Origin: Amycolatopsis eburnea
Lineage (GTDB): Bacteria; Actinomycetota; Actinomycetes; Mycobacteriales; Pseudonocardiaceae
DNA length: 64,000 bases
NCBI RefSeq assembly: GCF_003937945.1
Contig: NZ_RSEC01000066.1
Location: 1 to 64,000, forward strand
Direction of reading: 5' to 3'
In this document: positions 33,569 through 42,173 of the stretch, in pieces
Position numbering within the stretch: the stretch's first letter is position 1
Layout of the letters: every line of letters starts with the position of its first letter
Notes under the pieces: generated by a model
Told to the model about the DNA's origin: nothing
Database searches by the model: none
Seen by the model: the letters and a program-made list of their open reading frames with translations, nothing else
Position numbers and translations under genes: made by a program

Positions 33569-35160
33569 TCACCCCTGCCCGGCCACCGGCTGCCGGCGGT
33601 AGCTGGTGCTCAGACCCTCCAAGGCCCGCACGTAGGCGTCGCTCCCGAGCAGCCGGAAGCCGTCGTCGTCGGCGACGTCCTCGGGGTGGCTCACCGGCCA
33701 GTCGAACGTCTTCACGTTCCACTGCGCTTCCTTGACCTCGTCGCGTTCCCGGTTGTTGTAGCGCCGTTCCGCGTGGGCGGCGGCCAGGTAGTCGTAGCGG
33801 CCCGGAACTGCCGACCGGTCGCACGGCGAGCCGCCGGTAGAAGGTGGCCCGCTGCCACCAGAATGCGCAGATCGCGGCGGCGTGCAGCAGCGCGCACCCG
33901 ACCGGGAGCGACCACAGCCAGTCGGCGGCCACGAAGACGAACAGGTGGACCGGGTGCCGGGACACGACGTGCGAGGTCGTGAGGAGCAGGAGCACGCTCG
34001 CGGTCAGGGACAGCAGGAAGGTGACGGCCGAGGAGATCCGGGCGGTCAGCGTCCCTTCGAACAGGTGCGCCGATCGCGTCTCGAAGCCCAGCCACGCCGC
34101 CGCCAGCCCGGGGAACGCCAGCAGGAACGCCGCGATCTCGGTGTCGATGGCGTCCACGTTCGGCGCCTTGGCCACGGTCCACGTGACGGCCGCGAGGATG
34201 GCCAGGCAGGCGAGCGCGGCGATCCCCGCGTGGGAGTAGTGCTGTCCCCGGCGTCCCCGGACCCGCCAGCGCGGCCTGGCGCCGGCTGTGCCCTCCGCAT
34301 CCACGTGGTCGGTGATCGGGGAGATGTCGAAGTCGCCGATGTAGAGGTTGGAGGCGGCGTCGATCGTCAGGTGGTAGCTCTGGCAGTAGGCGGCGTTCCG
34401 CGCGCTGACGGACAGGAAGACCGGCCGGGTGCCGAGGATGAAGTGCAGCCGGCTGCGCAGGCCGCGCCGCCCGGTCAGCTTCCCGAGTTCCAGGTCGGGG
34501 ATCAGCGTGTAGTCGTACTTGACGACGTACCGCTCGCCCTGGCCGGGGATGGCCACCACGACCGCGTAGGTGAGCGACAGCTTCGCAACCAGTTCGACCG
34601 CGAGCCGGAGGAACCGGTGGTCCCCGCGCTCCGGAAGCTCGAGTTCCCCGAGACGCTCCAGCACGCGCCGCCGGTGGTCCAGGTGGTCCTCCTGGCGGGC
34701 CTGGAACTCCTGGTCCGTCTCGTCCGGTCCCTGCTCGGGCAGCCCGAACCGGACGATCTCCGCGAGCGCGTCCCGTTCGGTCCGCAGGCACTCGCCGGTC
34801 AGCTCGGCGCCCGCGAACGCGGCCCGCAGCAGTGCGCGGAGCGTCTTGGCCACGAGGAGGCGGTACTCGAGCTGCAGCAGCCGGGAGATCGGTTTGCCCG
34901 CCGCGTCGGTGACGCCGAAGTGGTCGTACTGCTCCACGGGTGGAACCTCCGGTCGAACGAGAACTCCATCGACACGGACTTGTGCAGCGTCCGGTGGTCC
35001 GGGGTGTACTCGTCGGTGGCCCGACGGCGCACGGCCGCCGGGCCAGCTGCTCGACGGCTCCCGGTTCGACGGCGCCGTTGAAGTTCCGCCTGCCCTTGGC
35101 TTCCGCGCTGGCGAGCTTCCTCGTGAAGACGTGCAGCAGGACGCATGCATAGCACAGCAC
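33569..35160 (-). pseudogene. Membrane protein gene broken by apparent frameshifts
   Basis: A coherent protein can be read only by changing frame about three times. An N-terminal helix (LAVLCYACVLLHVF) and KGRRNFNGAVEPGAVEQLARRP lie in one frame. TDEYTPDHRTLHKSVSMEFSF lies in a second, from about 35040 to 34945. A long core from VEQYDHFGVTD (34937) through several membrane helices to ATFYRRLAVR (about 33820) is in a third. The C-terminus GRYDYLAAAHAERRYNN...TSYRRQPVAGQG returns to the second frame and stops at 33569. The core has membrane helices near LACLAILAAVTWTV and VTFLLSLTASVLLLL. No family is recognised. Either the gene is decayed or the assembly has indels here. GTG 34937 could start the core alone, with GGAGG 8 nt upstream. 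Confidence 0.6.
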
Positions 35161-35299
35161 CGCCAGCGCCAGAATTGCAGGGAAATCACCAGAGGTGCGC
35201 AGAAAAGGAAGCGGTGGTGCCGGTTCCGTCGCGGCGGGTTCCTCTTGTTACGGTCTTTTGTCTCGGCCCGATTTCATTGTCGCGACAGCCGGAGGTGCG

Positions 35300-35773
35300 G
35301 TGCAGGTCTTCATCCAGCCGTCCTACGGCACCCCGGAAGCCCGTCGCTACGGCGCGGCCACGCTCGATCGGCCGGTGCCGTTCGCGGGAGCGGCACCGGC
35401 CGACGTCGAGCGGCTGACGGCGTTGCACCCGGATGGCCGCGCGCGGTTCTGGGGGGCCACGGAGAAGCACGACAAGCGGATGGCCACCGTGCGCACCGGC
35501 GACGTCGTCCTGCTCACCGGCGGCAAGCACGTGCGGGCGGCCGCGGAGGTCGGTCACAGCTTCCGCGACCCCGCGTTCGCCCGCAGCCTGTGGCGGCCGG
35601 CGCCGGGGAAGTGCGTGTGGAGCAACGTCTACAGCCTGCGGAGCTACCGGGTGCTGGACGTGTCCTACGAAGCGATCTGGGCACTGCCCGGCTTCACCGC
35701 CGGCGACAACTTCATGGGGCTGCGGTTCCTCGATCCCGTGAAGTCGGCCGCCGTGCTGGCCCTGCTGGGCTGA
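35300..35773 (+). CDS. Stand-alone EVE/ASCH-like (PUA-fold) domain protein
   Basis: The 157-residue protein shows the pattern FWGATEKHDKRMATVRTGDVVLLTGGKHVRAAAEVGHSF followed by ARSLWR and a conserved Trp/Tyr-rich middle and NFMGLRFLD at the end. I read this (weakly, from pattern) as an EVE-type PUA-like domain of the kind linked to nuclease or McrB-type modules in restriction systems, which binds modified bases or RNA. GTG 35300 with GGAGG 4 nt upstream is chosen over an upstream in-frame start at 35195. No nuclease is fused or adjacent. A small GC hairpin (35787-35801) follows the stop. Confidence 0.6.
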   Translation: MQVFIQPSYGTPEARRYGAATLDRPVPFAGAAPADVERLTALHPDGRARFWGATEKHDKRMATVRTGDVVLLTGGKHVRAAAEVGHSFRDPAFARSLWRPAPGKCVWSNVYSLRSYRVLDVSYEAIWALPGFTAGDNFMGLRFLDPVKSAAVLALLG

Positions 35774-35786
35774 TTTACCACATGCC

Positions 35787-35801
35787 CGGCCGGAACGGCC
35801 G
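35787..35801 (+). terminator. Small GC hairpin after the EVE-like gene
   Basis: CGGCCG-GAA-CGGCCG starts 13 nt after the stop codon; weak because the stem is only 6 bp. Confidence 0.35.
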
Positions 35802-35908
35802 CAGCCGGACGTCAGCGTGTCGGGTACGGTCGATGGGTCGGGTCGCCCGATAGGGCACAAGTCTTCCGATCCCGCGCGGCGCGGCATCGCCAGGCGCGTT
35901 TCAAGACC

Positions 35909-37258
35909 ATGGATGAACCCGAAAACCGGCAGCGCGGCTGGGAACCAGAAGATTTCGCGCGAGCCTTCGAGAAGCACTGGGCCAAGATGGTTCGAGCGGC
36001 CGGCAACGCTTCGGCCGACAAGTGGGCCGCGGAGGACGCGGCCGCCGCGGCTTTCGCCTACCTCTTCGAGAAGCGAAAGGAGATCACGCCGCAGGACCGG
36101 ACCGGCTGGTGGTGCGTGGCGACGAAGTACAAGCTCCTGGACAGCTGGCGGAAACCGCACGCGCGCCGCGAAGTTCCGGGCGACGTAGTGCCCGAGCCAG
36201 GAGTCTGCGCCATCCGGGCGTCGGAAATCCGGTCCGACACCCGGGAGCTCGTCGACCGGATCCTCAACCTGATGGACGAGCGGCGCCGCCGCGACGTCCC
36301 GCTGTTCCTCGAAGTGAAGCTGAAGCACCGCACCCAAGCCGACTTGGCCGAAGAACTCGGAATTCCGGTGCCGAAGCTGGAGTACCGCCGCGGGCGCGCC
36401 GGCCAAGAGCTGCGCGAAGCGACCACCGTGGCTCTGCTGACGACCGCTCCCGGCGAAGGTGCGAGCCGTTGTGAACGCCTGAGCGAGCTGTCCGAGGGTG
36501 CGACCGACTCGCCCGAGTTCCGTCGTGCCGTCCTGGCCCACCTCGACGACTGCGTGCGGTGCCGTCGCCGCGCCGCCGACCGCGAGGGCCTGCGCTCGGC
36601 GATCTTCGTGCTCGGCTCCGGCTTCGCACTGGGGACGGGACTGCTGCGCCGGCTGCTGACCGCGCCCCGGTTCACCACGGTCTCGGCGGCCGCCGGTGTG
36701 GGCGTGACCGGCGCGATGGTGGCGACGCTCCTGCTGACGCCCCCGACCACCGGCCCGGTGCCGGAACGGGCGTCACCGAACCCGGCGATCGCGACGACCG
36801 CGCGGCCGATCGCCACGACGCCACCGCTCAGCACGTCCCCGCCTCCCACGACCCGCCCCACACCCCCGTTGACCGTCACCCCGACGCCGGAGCGGCCCGT
36901 GAGCAGCCGCCAGGACAGCGCTCCGACCGCGACCGGTTCGTCGGTGCAGTACCGAACCATCTACGCGTCCGACAGCGGCACGTGCGGGACCAAACCGACG
37001 TCGTCGGCCGTGCGGGTCTCCGTCCAGCCGGGCGCCGAAACGGCGAAGCTGCTGCTCACGTTCCCCCTCGGAGGCACCACGCTGCCGATGTGGGACACCG
37101 GCGGCGGAACCGAGTGGGCCGGCCAGGTCGGGCCGAGCTACGACGAGGAGGACACCCCCGTGACCCTCCACGTCGCGGTCGAGCTCTCCGGCACCGGGGG
37201 CCGAACGCGGAAGGACCTGGGAACCATCGACGTCCACCCGTGCCGGCGAGGTGGCTGA
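35909..37258 (+). CDS. ECF-like sigma factor fused to zinc-finger, membrane helix and extracytoplasmic domain
   Basis: A 449-residue fusion. Residues ~1-90 resemble sigma-70 region 2 (AAEDAAAAAFAYLFEKRKEI, WWCVATKYKLLDSWRK). Residues ~110-170 resemble region 4 (LKHRTQADLAEELGIPVPKLEYRRGRAGQELREA). Next comes an anti-sigma-type zinc finger, HLDDCVRC (HxxxCxxC) near residue 213, a membrane segment (VSAAAGVGVTGAMVATLLL) near residue 260, a Pro/Thr linker and a ~110-residue exported domain with two cysteines. Fused sigma/anti-sigma proteins can be released by proteolysis or ligand binding. The GT-B-like gene follows 3 nt later. Confidence 0.72.
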   Translation: MDEPENRQRGWEPEDFARAFEKHWAKMVRAAGNASADKWAAEDAAAAAFAYLFEKRKEITPQDRTGWWCVATKYKLLDSWRKPHARREVPGDVVPEPGVCAIRASEIRSDTRELVDRILNLMDERRRRDVPLFLEVKLKHRTQADLAEELGIPVPKLEYRRGRAGQELREATTVALLTTAPGEGASRCERLSELSEGATDSPEFRRAVLAHLDDCVRCRRRAADREGLRSAIFVLGSGFALGTGLLRRLLTAPRFTTVSAAAGVGVTGAMVATLLLTPPTTGPVPERASPNPAIATTARPIATTPPLSTSPPPTTRPTPPLTVTPTPERPVSSRQDSAPTATGSSVQYRTIYASDSGTCGTKPTSSAVRVSVQPGAETAKLLLTFPLGGTTLPMWDTGGGTEWAGQVGPSYDEEDTPVTLHVAVELSGTGGRTRKDLGTIDVHPCRRGG

Positions 37259-37261
37259 CCC

Positions 37262-38668
37262 GTGATCGCGACGACCGCGGACCGTGTGATCGCCGCCGGC
37301 GATCCCCTGGCCGCCTTCTGGCTGACCCGTCCCGGCGTGAAGCGGGTGCTCGGCGTCGTGCCGCACGTCCAAGCGGGCGAACGAGTGCAGGACGTCCTGC
37401 CCGCGCTGGAGAGCGACATGCGGATCCAGGTGATGCTCTCGACCCCGGACACCGGGTACCGCTGGGCGGGCATCGACGACTACGTCCGCCGGCTCGACGG
37501 GCTGGTCATCCCCTGGCGGCAAGCGGTGAGCACGCGGTTCGACCTGGTGCTGGCCGCGTGCGACTGGGGTGTGTCCGAACTGGACGGTCCGGTCCTGGCG
37601 ATGCCGCACGGCGCGAGCAGCTCCGGCTCCAGGATCGGGCCGGACGGCGACGCCCGGCGGCACAACCTGAGCCGCGACCGCCTCACCCGCGGTGGTGAGG
37701 TGGTTCCCGCTGCCTTGGCGCTGGCGACGGACGACGACGAGCTCGTGCTGGCGCGAGACTGCCCCGAGGCGCTGTCGACGGCAGTCGTCGCGGGAGATCC
37801 CTCGTTCGACCGCGTGCTGGCCGGCCTGCCCTACCGGGAGGTGTACCGCCGGGCGCTCGGCGCGGCACCGGGGCAGCGGGTCGTGGTGGCCACGTCGACG
37901 TGGTCGAGGCACTCGCTCTTCGGCACCGATCCGTCGATCTTCCTGCGGCTGGTCGAGGAACTCCCGCGATCGGAGTACCTGGTGGTGGCGGTCTTGCACC
38001 CGTTCATCTGGCACGGCCACAGCCGCCGCCAGATCCGGGCTTGGCTGGCCCCGGCCCGCGAGCGGGGGCTCGTCGTGCTGCCGCCGGAGGAGAGCTGGCG
38101 GGCGGCGCTCGTCGCCGCCGATCGCGTGGTGGGAGACCTGGGGTCGGTCTTCCTCTACGCCCTCGCTCTCGGGGTACCGGCACTCATGGACCCCGCCGGT
38201 CTGGCCGGCGCGCGGCCGGGAAGTCCTGCTCGGCTGGCGGCGCGGATCGCGGCGCCGCTGCGCCGGGACCGGCCGCTGGCACCGCAGGTCGGCCGGGCGC
38301 GGCCGCCTTCGGACGACGATCGTGCGGCGGCGCTCCGCACGATCACCACCCGGCCGGGGCAGGCGCTGGGCATCCTGCGTGACACCTGCTACGGGCTGCT
38401 GGGACTCGACCAGCCGGTCCACGGGGTCCCGGTGTCTCCGGCCCAGCTGCCGAAACCGATCGACTGGAACGGGTGCTCACTCCCTCCGCGCCGAGCGGAG
38501 CCGCGCTCGGATCCGCTCGGCGCGGGGGTCGTCCATGGCGGTGCAGGCGGCGAGAGCTTCGGTCCAGTGCCGCCGCGCACCTTCGTGGTCCCCAGCGCTC
38601 ACGAGGACTTCGGCGAGCTTCTCCAGTACGGGGACGCGCAGCGAAGCGGCCTCCGAAGCAGGCAGTGA
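37262..38668 (+). CDS. GT-B-like protein, possibly CDP-glycerol glycerophosphotransferase family
   Basis: A 468-residue protein from GTG 37262, 3 nt after the sigma-like gene, so probably co-translated. It contains PHGASSSGSRIG, a phosphate-binding-like VVVATSTWSRHSLFGTDP and HPFIWHGHSRRQIRAWL followed by DRVVGDLGSVFLYALALGVPAL. The last part resembles the nucleotide-binding end of CDP-glycerol glycerophosphotransferase-like GT-B enzymes. I cannot name its substrate. The last ~64 residues (after PKPIDWNG) lie antisense to the 3' end of the STAND gene and look non-native. Confidence 0.65.
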   Translation: MIATTADRVIAAGDPLAAFWLTRPGVKRVLGVVPHVQAGERVQDVLPALESDMRIQVMLSTPDTGYRWAGIDDYVRRLDGLVIPWRQAVSTRFDLVLAACDWGVSELDGPVLAMPHGASSSGSRIGPDGDARRHNLSRDRLTRGGEVVPAALALATDDDELVLARDCPEALSTAVVAGDPSFDRVLAGLPYREVYRRALGAAPGQRVVVATSTWSRHSLFGTDPSIFLRLVEELPRSEYLVVAVLHPFIWHGHSRRQIRAWLAPARERGLVVLPPEESWRAALVAADRVVGDLGSVFLYALALGVPALMDPAGLAGARPGSPARLAARIAAPLRRDRPLAPQVGRARPPSDDDRAAALRTITTRPGQALGILRDTCYGLLGLDQPVHGVPVSPAQLPKPIDWNGCSLPPRRAEPRSDPLGAGVVHGGAGGESFGPVPPRTFVVPSAHEDFGELLQYGDAQRSGLRSRQ

Positions 38669-40558
38669 CCGCAATCCGCGCTCCAGTTCGGTGATCGCTT
38701 CGGCGAGCGCGCCGCGAGCGGCGTGGACCGCGCCCAGCCCGGCGATGGCCTGCGCCTGACAGTGCCCGTCCCCGATCGACGCCGCCAGCCGGGCCGCCCG
38801 CCCGAAGTGCTCGGCGGCGGCGTCGAGCTCGTCCTGTCCGGCGAGTGCGTGGCCGAGGTAGCACAGGAGAAGCGCGGTCCCGCGGTGACGTTCGTGGGCT
38901 TCGTTGAGCCGCAGGGCAAGGCGGTAGTGCTCGACCGCTTCCGGGAGCCGGCCGCACGCGTGCGTGACGGCGCCCAGCCCTTCCAGCGCGGTGGCCTCGC
39001 CCGCCCAGTCGCCGGCCGAGCGGGCGACGGCCAGCGCCCGCCGGTACGGCTCGAGACCCGCCTCCGGTTCGCCGACGCGCAGGTGCACGGCGGCGGCCTG
39101 GTTCAGCATCCGCACCTCGGCACCGCGGTCCCCGGACGTCGTGGCGGCGTCGACCGCGAGGCTGCCGGCGTCGATCCACTCGGCATAGTGGCCGCGGTAG
39201 AGGAACACGCCCCAGAGCGCGTCGTACAGCTCGCACACGAGCTCGTGCCAGCCGAGGCCGTGCGCGGTCCGCAGGCAGGTGATCAGGTTCGGCAGCTCGG
39301 CTTCGAGCCAGTCCAGGGCCGCCGCGCGCGTGCCGAACTCCGTCGTGGCGCGGGTGTGGTGCGGGCGCAGTGGTGTCGCCGCGCGGCCGGCGGAGGCAGC
39401 ACGGTCGCGGTACCACGACACCGCCGCCCGTATCGCCCGCTGTCGTTCGGGCGCCGGGTCGTGCTGTTCGGCGAGGCGCCGGGCGTGCAGGCGAACCAGG
39501 TCGTGGCAGCGGTAGCGGTCGTACGCGGTGTCGGCGATCATGCTCGCGTCGACCAGCACGGCGAGGAACCGCTCCGCTTCGGCCTCCGACGTACCGATCA
39601 GGGCGGCCGCGACGCCCGGGCCGAAGTCGTCGCCGGGGTACACCCCGAGCAGCCGGTAGAGGCGAGCCGCGTCGGGCGGAAGCCCCCGGTAGGACGCGTC
39701 GAAGCACATCTCGACCGCCAGGGCGCCGCCCTCGGCGACGAAGGTCCGCAACCGCCGTCGTTCGTCGGCGAGTTCGTCCGCCAGCCTGGACAGCGGCCAG
39801 CGCGGCCGGACCGCCAGCCGCGCGGCGGCGACGTGCAACGCGATCGGCATCCCGCCGCACAGCTCGGCCACCGCCCGCGCCGGCTCCGGCTCGGCGGCGA
39901 CCCGGTCCCGCCCGAGCGCGCGGCTCAGCAGTTCCACGGAACCGTCCGGTGGCAGCACATCGACGAACACCGTGACACCGCCGTGGGCCACGAGCCCGCT
40001 CAGCCGGTGGCGGCTGGTCACCACCACCACGCTCCGCGGAGACGCCGGGAGCAGCGCCGACACCTGATCGGTGGACGCGGCGTCGTCCAGCAGAACCGCG
40101 ATCGACCGGCCGGCGGTGAGGGAGCGGTACAACGCCGCTCGCTGCGACGCCCCGGGTGGGACGTCCGAGGGCGGCACGCCGAGCCCGTGCAGGAGATCGC
40201 CGAGGACTTCGCCCGGCCCGTGCGCCGACAACCGCGCGTACAGCTGCCCGCCGGGGAAGCGGTCACCGGCGTGGTACAGCCAGTGCAGGGCGAGCGCGGT
40301 CTTGCCGACGCCGCCCAGCCCGGTCAAGATCGCGACGGGTGGCCGGTCCAGCTGGGGTCGGGCAGCCAGGGCCTCGGTCAGTGCCCGCAACTCGCGCTCG
40401 CGCCCGGTGAAGTGCGCGGGCGCCGCGGGGAGCTGACGGGGCACGAGCTCGCGGTGGGAGCCGTGGAAGTGGACGTCGCCGTGCACGACGCCGGCCTGCA
40501 CGACCGAGGAGCCGACGACGTGCGACGCCCGGTTCGCCGCGCGGCGGCTCGGATCCAC
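38477..40558 (-). CDS. STAND (NB-ARC-like) ATPase with TPR repeats and N-terminal RHIM/PP-like motif
   Basis: The 693-residue protein has an NB-ARC-like NTPase with Walker A GLGGVGKTA near residue 85, Walker B-like IAVLLDDAAS near residue 155 and GGMPIALHVAAARL near residue 245. A winged-helix region follows, then about seven TPR repeats from residue ~440 onward. The first 40 residues carry VVQAGVVHGDVHFHG, which resembles the QxGxxxGxV amyloid signalling motifs seen on bacterial NLR-like proteins. STAND proteins oligomerise on sensing a trigger, in regulation (AfsR-like, but here without a DNA-binding domain) or antiphage defence. Its target is unknown. It overlaps the convergent GT gene by 192 nt. 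Confidence 0.82.
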   Translation of the reverse strand: MDPSRRAANRASHVVGSSVVQAGVVHGDVHFHGSHRELVPRQLPAAPAHFTGRERELRALTEALAARPQLDRPPVAILTGLGGVGKTALALHWLYHAGDRFPGGQLYARLSAHGPGEVLGDLLHGLGVPPSDVPPGASQRAALYRSLTAGRSIAVLLDDAASTDQVSALLPASPRSVVVVTSRHRLSGLVAHGGVTVFVDVLPPDGSVELLSRALGRDRVAAEPEPARAVAELCGGMPIALHVAAARLAVRPRWPLSRLADELADERRRLRTFVAEGGALAVEMCFDASYRGLPPDAARLYRLLGVYPGDDFGPGVAAALIGTSEAEAERFLAVLVDASMIADTAYDRYRCHDLVRLHARRLAEQHDPAPERQRAIRAAVSWYRDRAASAGRAATPLRPHHTRATTEFGTRAAALDWLEAELPNLITCLRTAHGLGWHELVCELYDALWGVFLYRGHYAEWIDAGSLAVDAATTSGDRGAEVRMLNQAAAVHLRVGEPEAGLEPYRRALAVARSAGDWAGEATALEGLGAVTHACGRLPEAVEHYRLALRLNEAHERHRGTALLLCYLGHALAGQDELDAAAEHFGRAARLAASIGDGHCQAQAIAGLGAVHAARGALAEAITELERGLRSLPASEAASLRVPVLEKLAEVLVSAGDHEGARRHWTEALAACTAMDDPRAERIRARLRSARRE

Positions 40559-40606
40559 GGCCCACCTCCGCCTCCGAGGCTAGTGCCGCGTTGCCGGCGC
40601 CAGCCG

Positions 40607-40647
40607 CGGTTTCAGCCGGTCAGACCACCGCTGACCGGCTGAAACCG
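40607..40647 (-). terminator. Hairpin terminator after kamA
   Basis: CGGTTTCAGCCGGTCAG (40607-40623) and its exact complement (40631-40647) form a 17-bp stem with a 7-nt loop, 9 nt after the kamA stop (minus strand). Confidence 0.75.
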
Positions 40648-40656
40648 TTCGGTGCG

Positions 40657-42042
40657 TCAGCCCTGGTTCGCCCACCACTGCCGGCCGGCTTCCGGCAGTG
40701 TCGAGATCGGGTCGTAGTACGGGTACCGGCGCTGCAACGCCTCCGGGTCGTCCAGCTCGATCCCGGTCCGGTAGTTCTTCGTCCAGTACGAGATCCCCAG
40801 CTCGCGGTCGTACTCGGCCAGCTGGTGCACCCACCGCTTCCCGACATAGGGCACGTCGCACACGATGCGCGGCGTCGCGTACCCCGGCAGGTAACCCATG
40901 ATCGCGTGCTGCAGCTCCTGGGCTTCCCAAACGGCAACCCGCCAGTGCTCGGCGTTCGGGATCATGTCGCACATGTAGAAGTAGTACGGCAGGATGTTCG
41001 CCTCGCCCTGCAGCGCGAAGCACAGGTCCAGCAGCTGCGCCGGGGTCGCGTTGACCCCGCGCATCAGCACGCCCTGGTTGCGCACGTCGCGGACACCCAC
41101 GTTCAACGCCGTCTGCGCCGCCTCCGCCACCAGCGGGGTCACCGACTGGGCGTGGTTCACGTGCGTGTGGATCGCCAGGTTGACGCCGCGGCGCTGGGCG
41201 GTCACCGCGACGCGCTCGAGGCCTTCGACGACCTTCGGCTGGATCCAGTGCTGCGGCAGCGCCGCCAGTGCCTTGGTCGCCAGGCGGATGTCGCGGACGG
41301 TGTCGATGTCCATCAGCCGCATCAGGAACGACTCCAGCTGCGGCCACGGGACGTTGGCCACGTCGCCGCCCGAGACGACCACGTCGCGGACGCCCGGGGT
41401 CTTCTTCAGGTAGGCGATCATCGCGTCCTGGCGGTCGACCGGCTTGAGGGCCAGCTTGTGCTTCTCGACCGTCTCCGTCGAGTTGCCGACCAGGTCCATG
41501 CGGGTGCAGTGGCCGCAGTACTGCGGGCAGGTCGAGATCATCTCGGCCAGCACCTTGGTGGGGTAGCGGTGGGTCAGCCCCTCGACGACCCACATCTCGG
41601 CCTCGTGCAGCGAGTCGCGCTCGGAGTGCGGGTGGCTCGGCCAGGTGGCGTCACGATCACTGCGCACCGGGAGCATGTAGCGGCGGATCGGGTCGGCGTA
41701 GAACGCCTCGGTCACCTTCGCCGGGTCCGTGCCCGCCGTGGGCGCCATCGTGTTGAGCATCTGCGGCGGCAGCAGCATCGACATCGTCGCCATTTCGCGC
41801 TGGTCGGCGAGCAGGTCCTCGTAGAAGCGCTCCTCCAGCAGGTCGCCCATCAGCGCGCGCAGCTGCTTGGCGTTGCGGACGCAGTGCACCCGCTGCCACT
41901 GCGCGTCACGCCACTCCGCCTCGGTCACGTCGTGCCAGCCGGGGAAGCGGCGCCAGTCGGGTTCCACCAGCTCGGCGCGGGCGTACTCGTAGGGCTGGTC
42001 GAAGGCGGCGGCAGGCGTCACAGGTTCCTGGATCGCAGTCAC
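40657..42042 (-). CDS. kamA: KamA-family radical SAM lysine 2,3-aminomutase
   Basis: A radical SAM enzyme of 461 residues. It has the CPQYCGHC cluster motif (CxxxCxxC) near residue 173 that binds the 4Fe-4S cluster, the SGGD motif near residue 220 and an IHTHVNH segment of the aminomutase family. PLP-dependent family members convert L-lysine to beta-lysine or act on glutamate. The N-terminal ~110 residues are longer than in EpmB-type enzymes. Start GTG 42042 with AGGAGT upstream. It is divergent from an amidohydrolase gene and convergent end-to-start with the STAND gene. Confidence 0.85.
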   Translation of the reverse strand: MTAIQEPVTPAAAFDQPYEYARAELVEPDWRRFPGWHDVTEAEWRDAQWQRVHCVRNAKQLRALMGDLLEERFYEDLLADQREMATMSMLLPPQMLNTMAPTAGTDPAKVTEAFYADPIRRYMLPVRSDRDATWPSHPHSERDSLHEAEMWVVEGLTHRYPTKVLAEMISTCPQYCGHCTRMDLVGNSTETVEKHKLALKPVDRQDAMIAYLKKTPGVRDVVVSGGDVANVPWPQLESFLMRLMDIDTVRDIRLATKALAALPQHWIQPKVVEGLERVAVTAQRRGVNLAIHTHVNHAQSVTPLVAEAAQTALNVGVRDVRNQGVLMRGVNATPAQLLDLCFALQGEANILPYYFYMCDMIPNAEHWRVAVWEAQELQHAIMGYLPGYATPRIVCDVPYVGKRWVHQLAEYDRELGISYWTKNYRTGIELDDPEALQRRYPYYDPISTLPEAGRQWWANQG

Positions 42043-42060
42043 TTGTACTCCTAGTCGTCG

Positions 42061-42093
42061 GGAACGCGTTAAAATATCCTGTCATATCGTTCC
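42061..42093. promoter_or_regulatory. AT-rich promoter region with dyads between kamA and the amidohydrolase
   Basis: The 131-bp divergent gap is unusually AT-rich around 42067-42087. GGAACG (42061-42066) and CGTTCC (42088-42093) form an inverted repeat enclosing AACGCGTT and AAAATATCCTGTCATAT. Likely promoter and operator region, protein unknown. Confidence 0.4.
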
Positions 42094-42173
42094 GGAGGAG
42101 TAAATCTTCCTGCCTGCTGGCGTGGCTTCCCCCAGGTGCAGTACGCCGCGCGAGCAGGGGGAGACTCAAGGGC

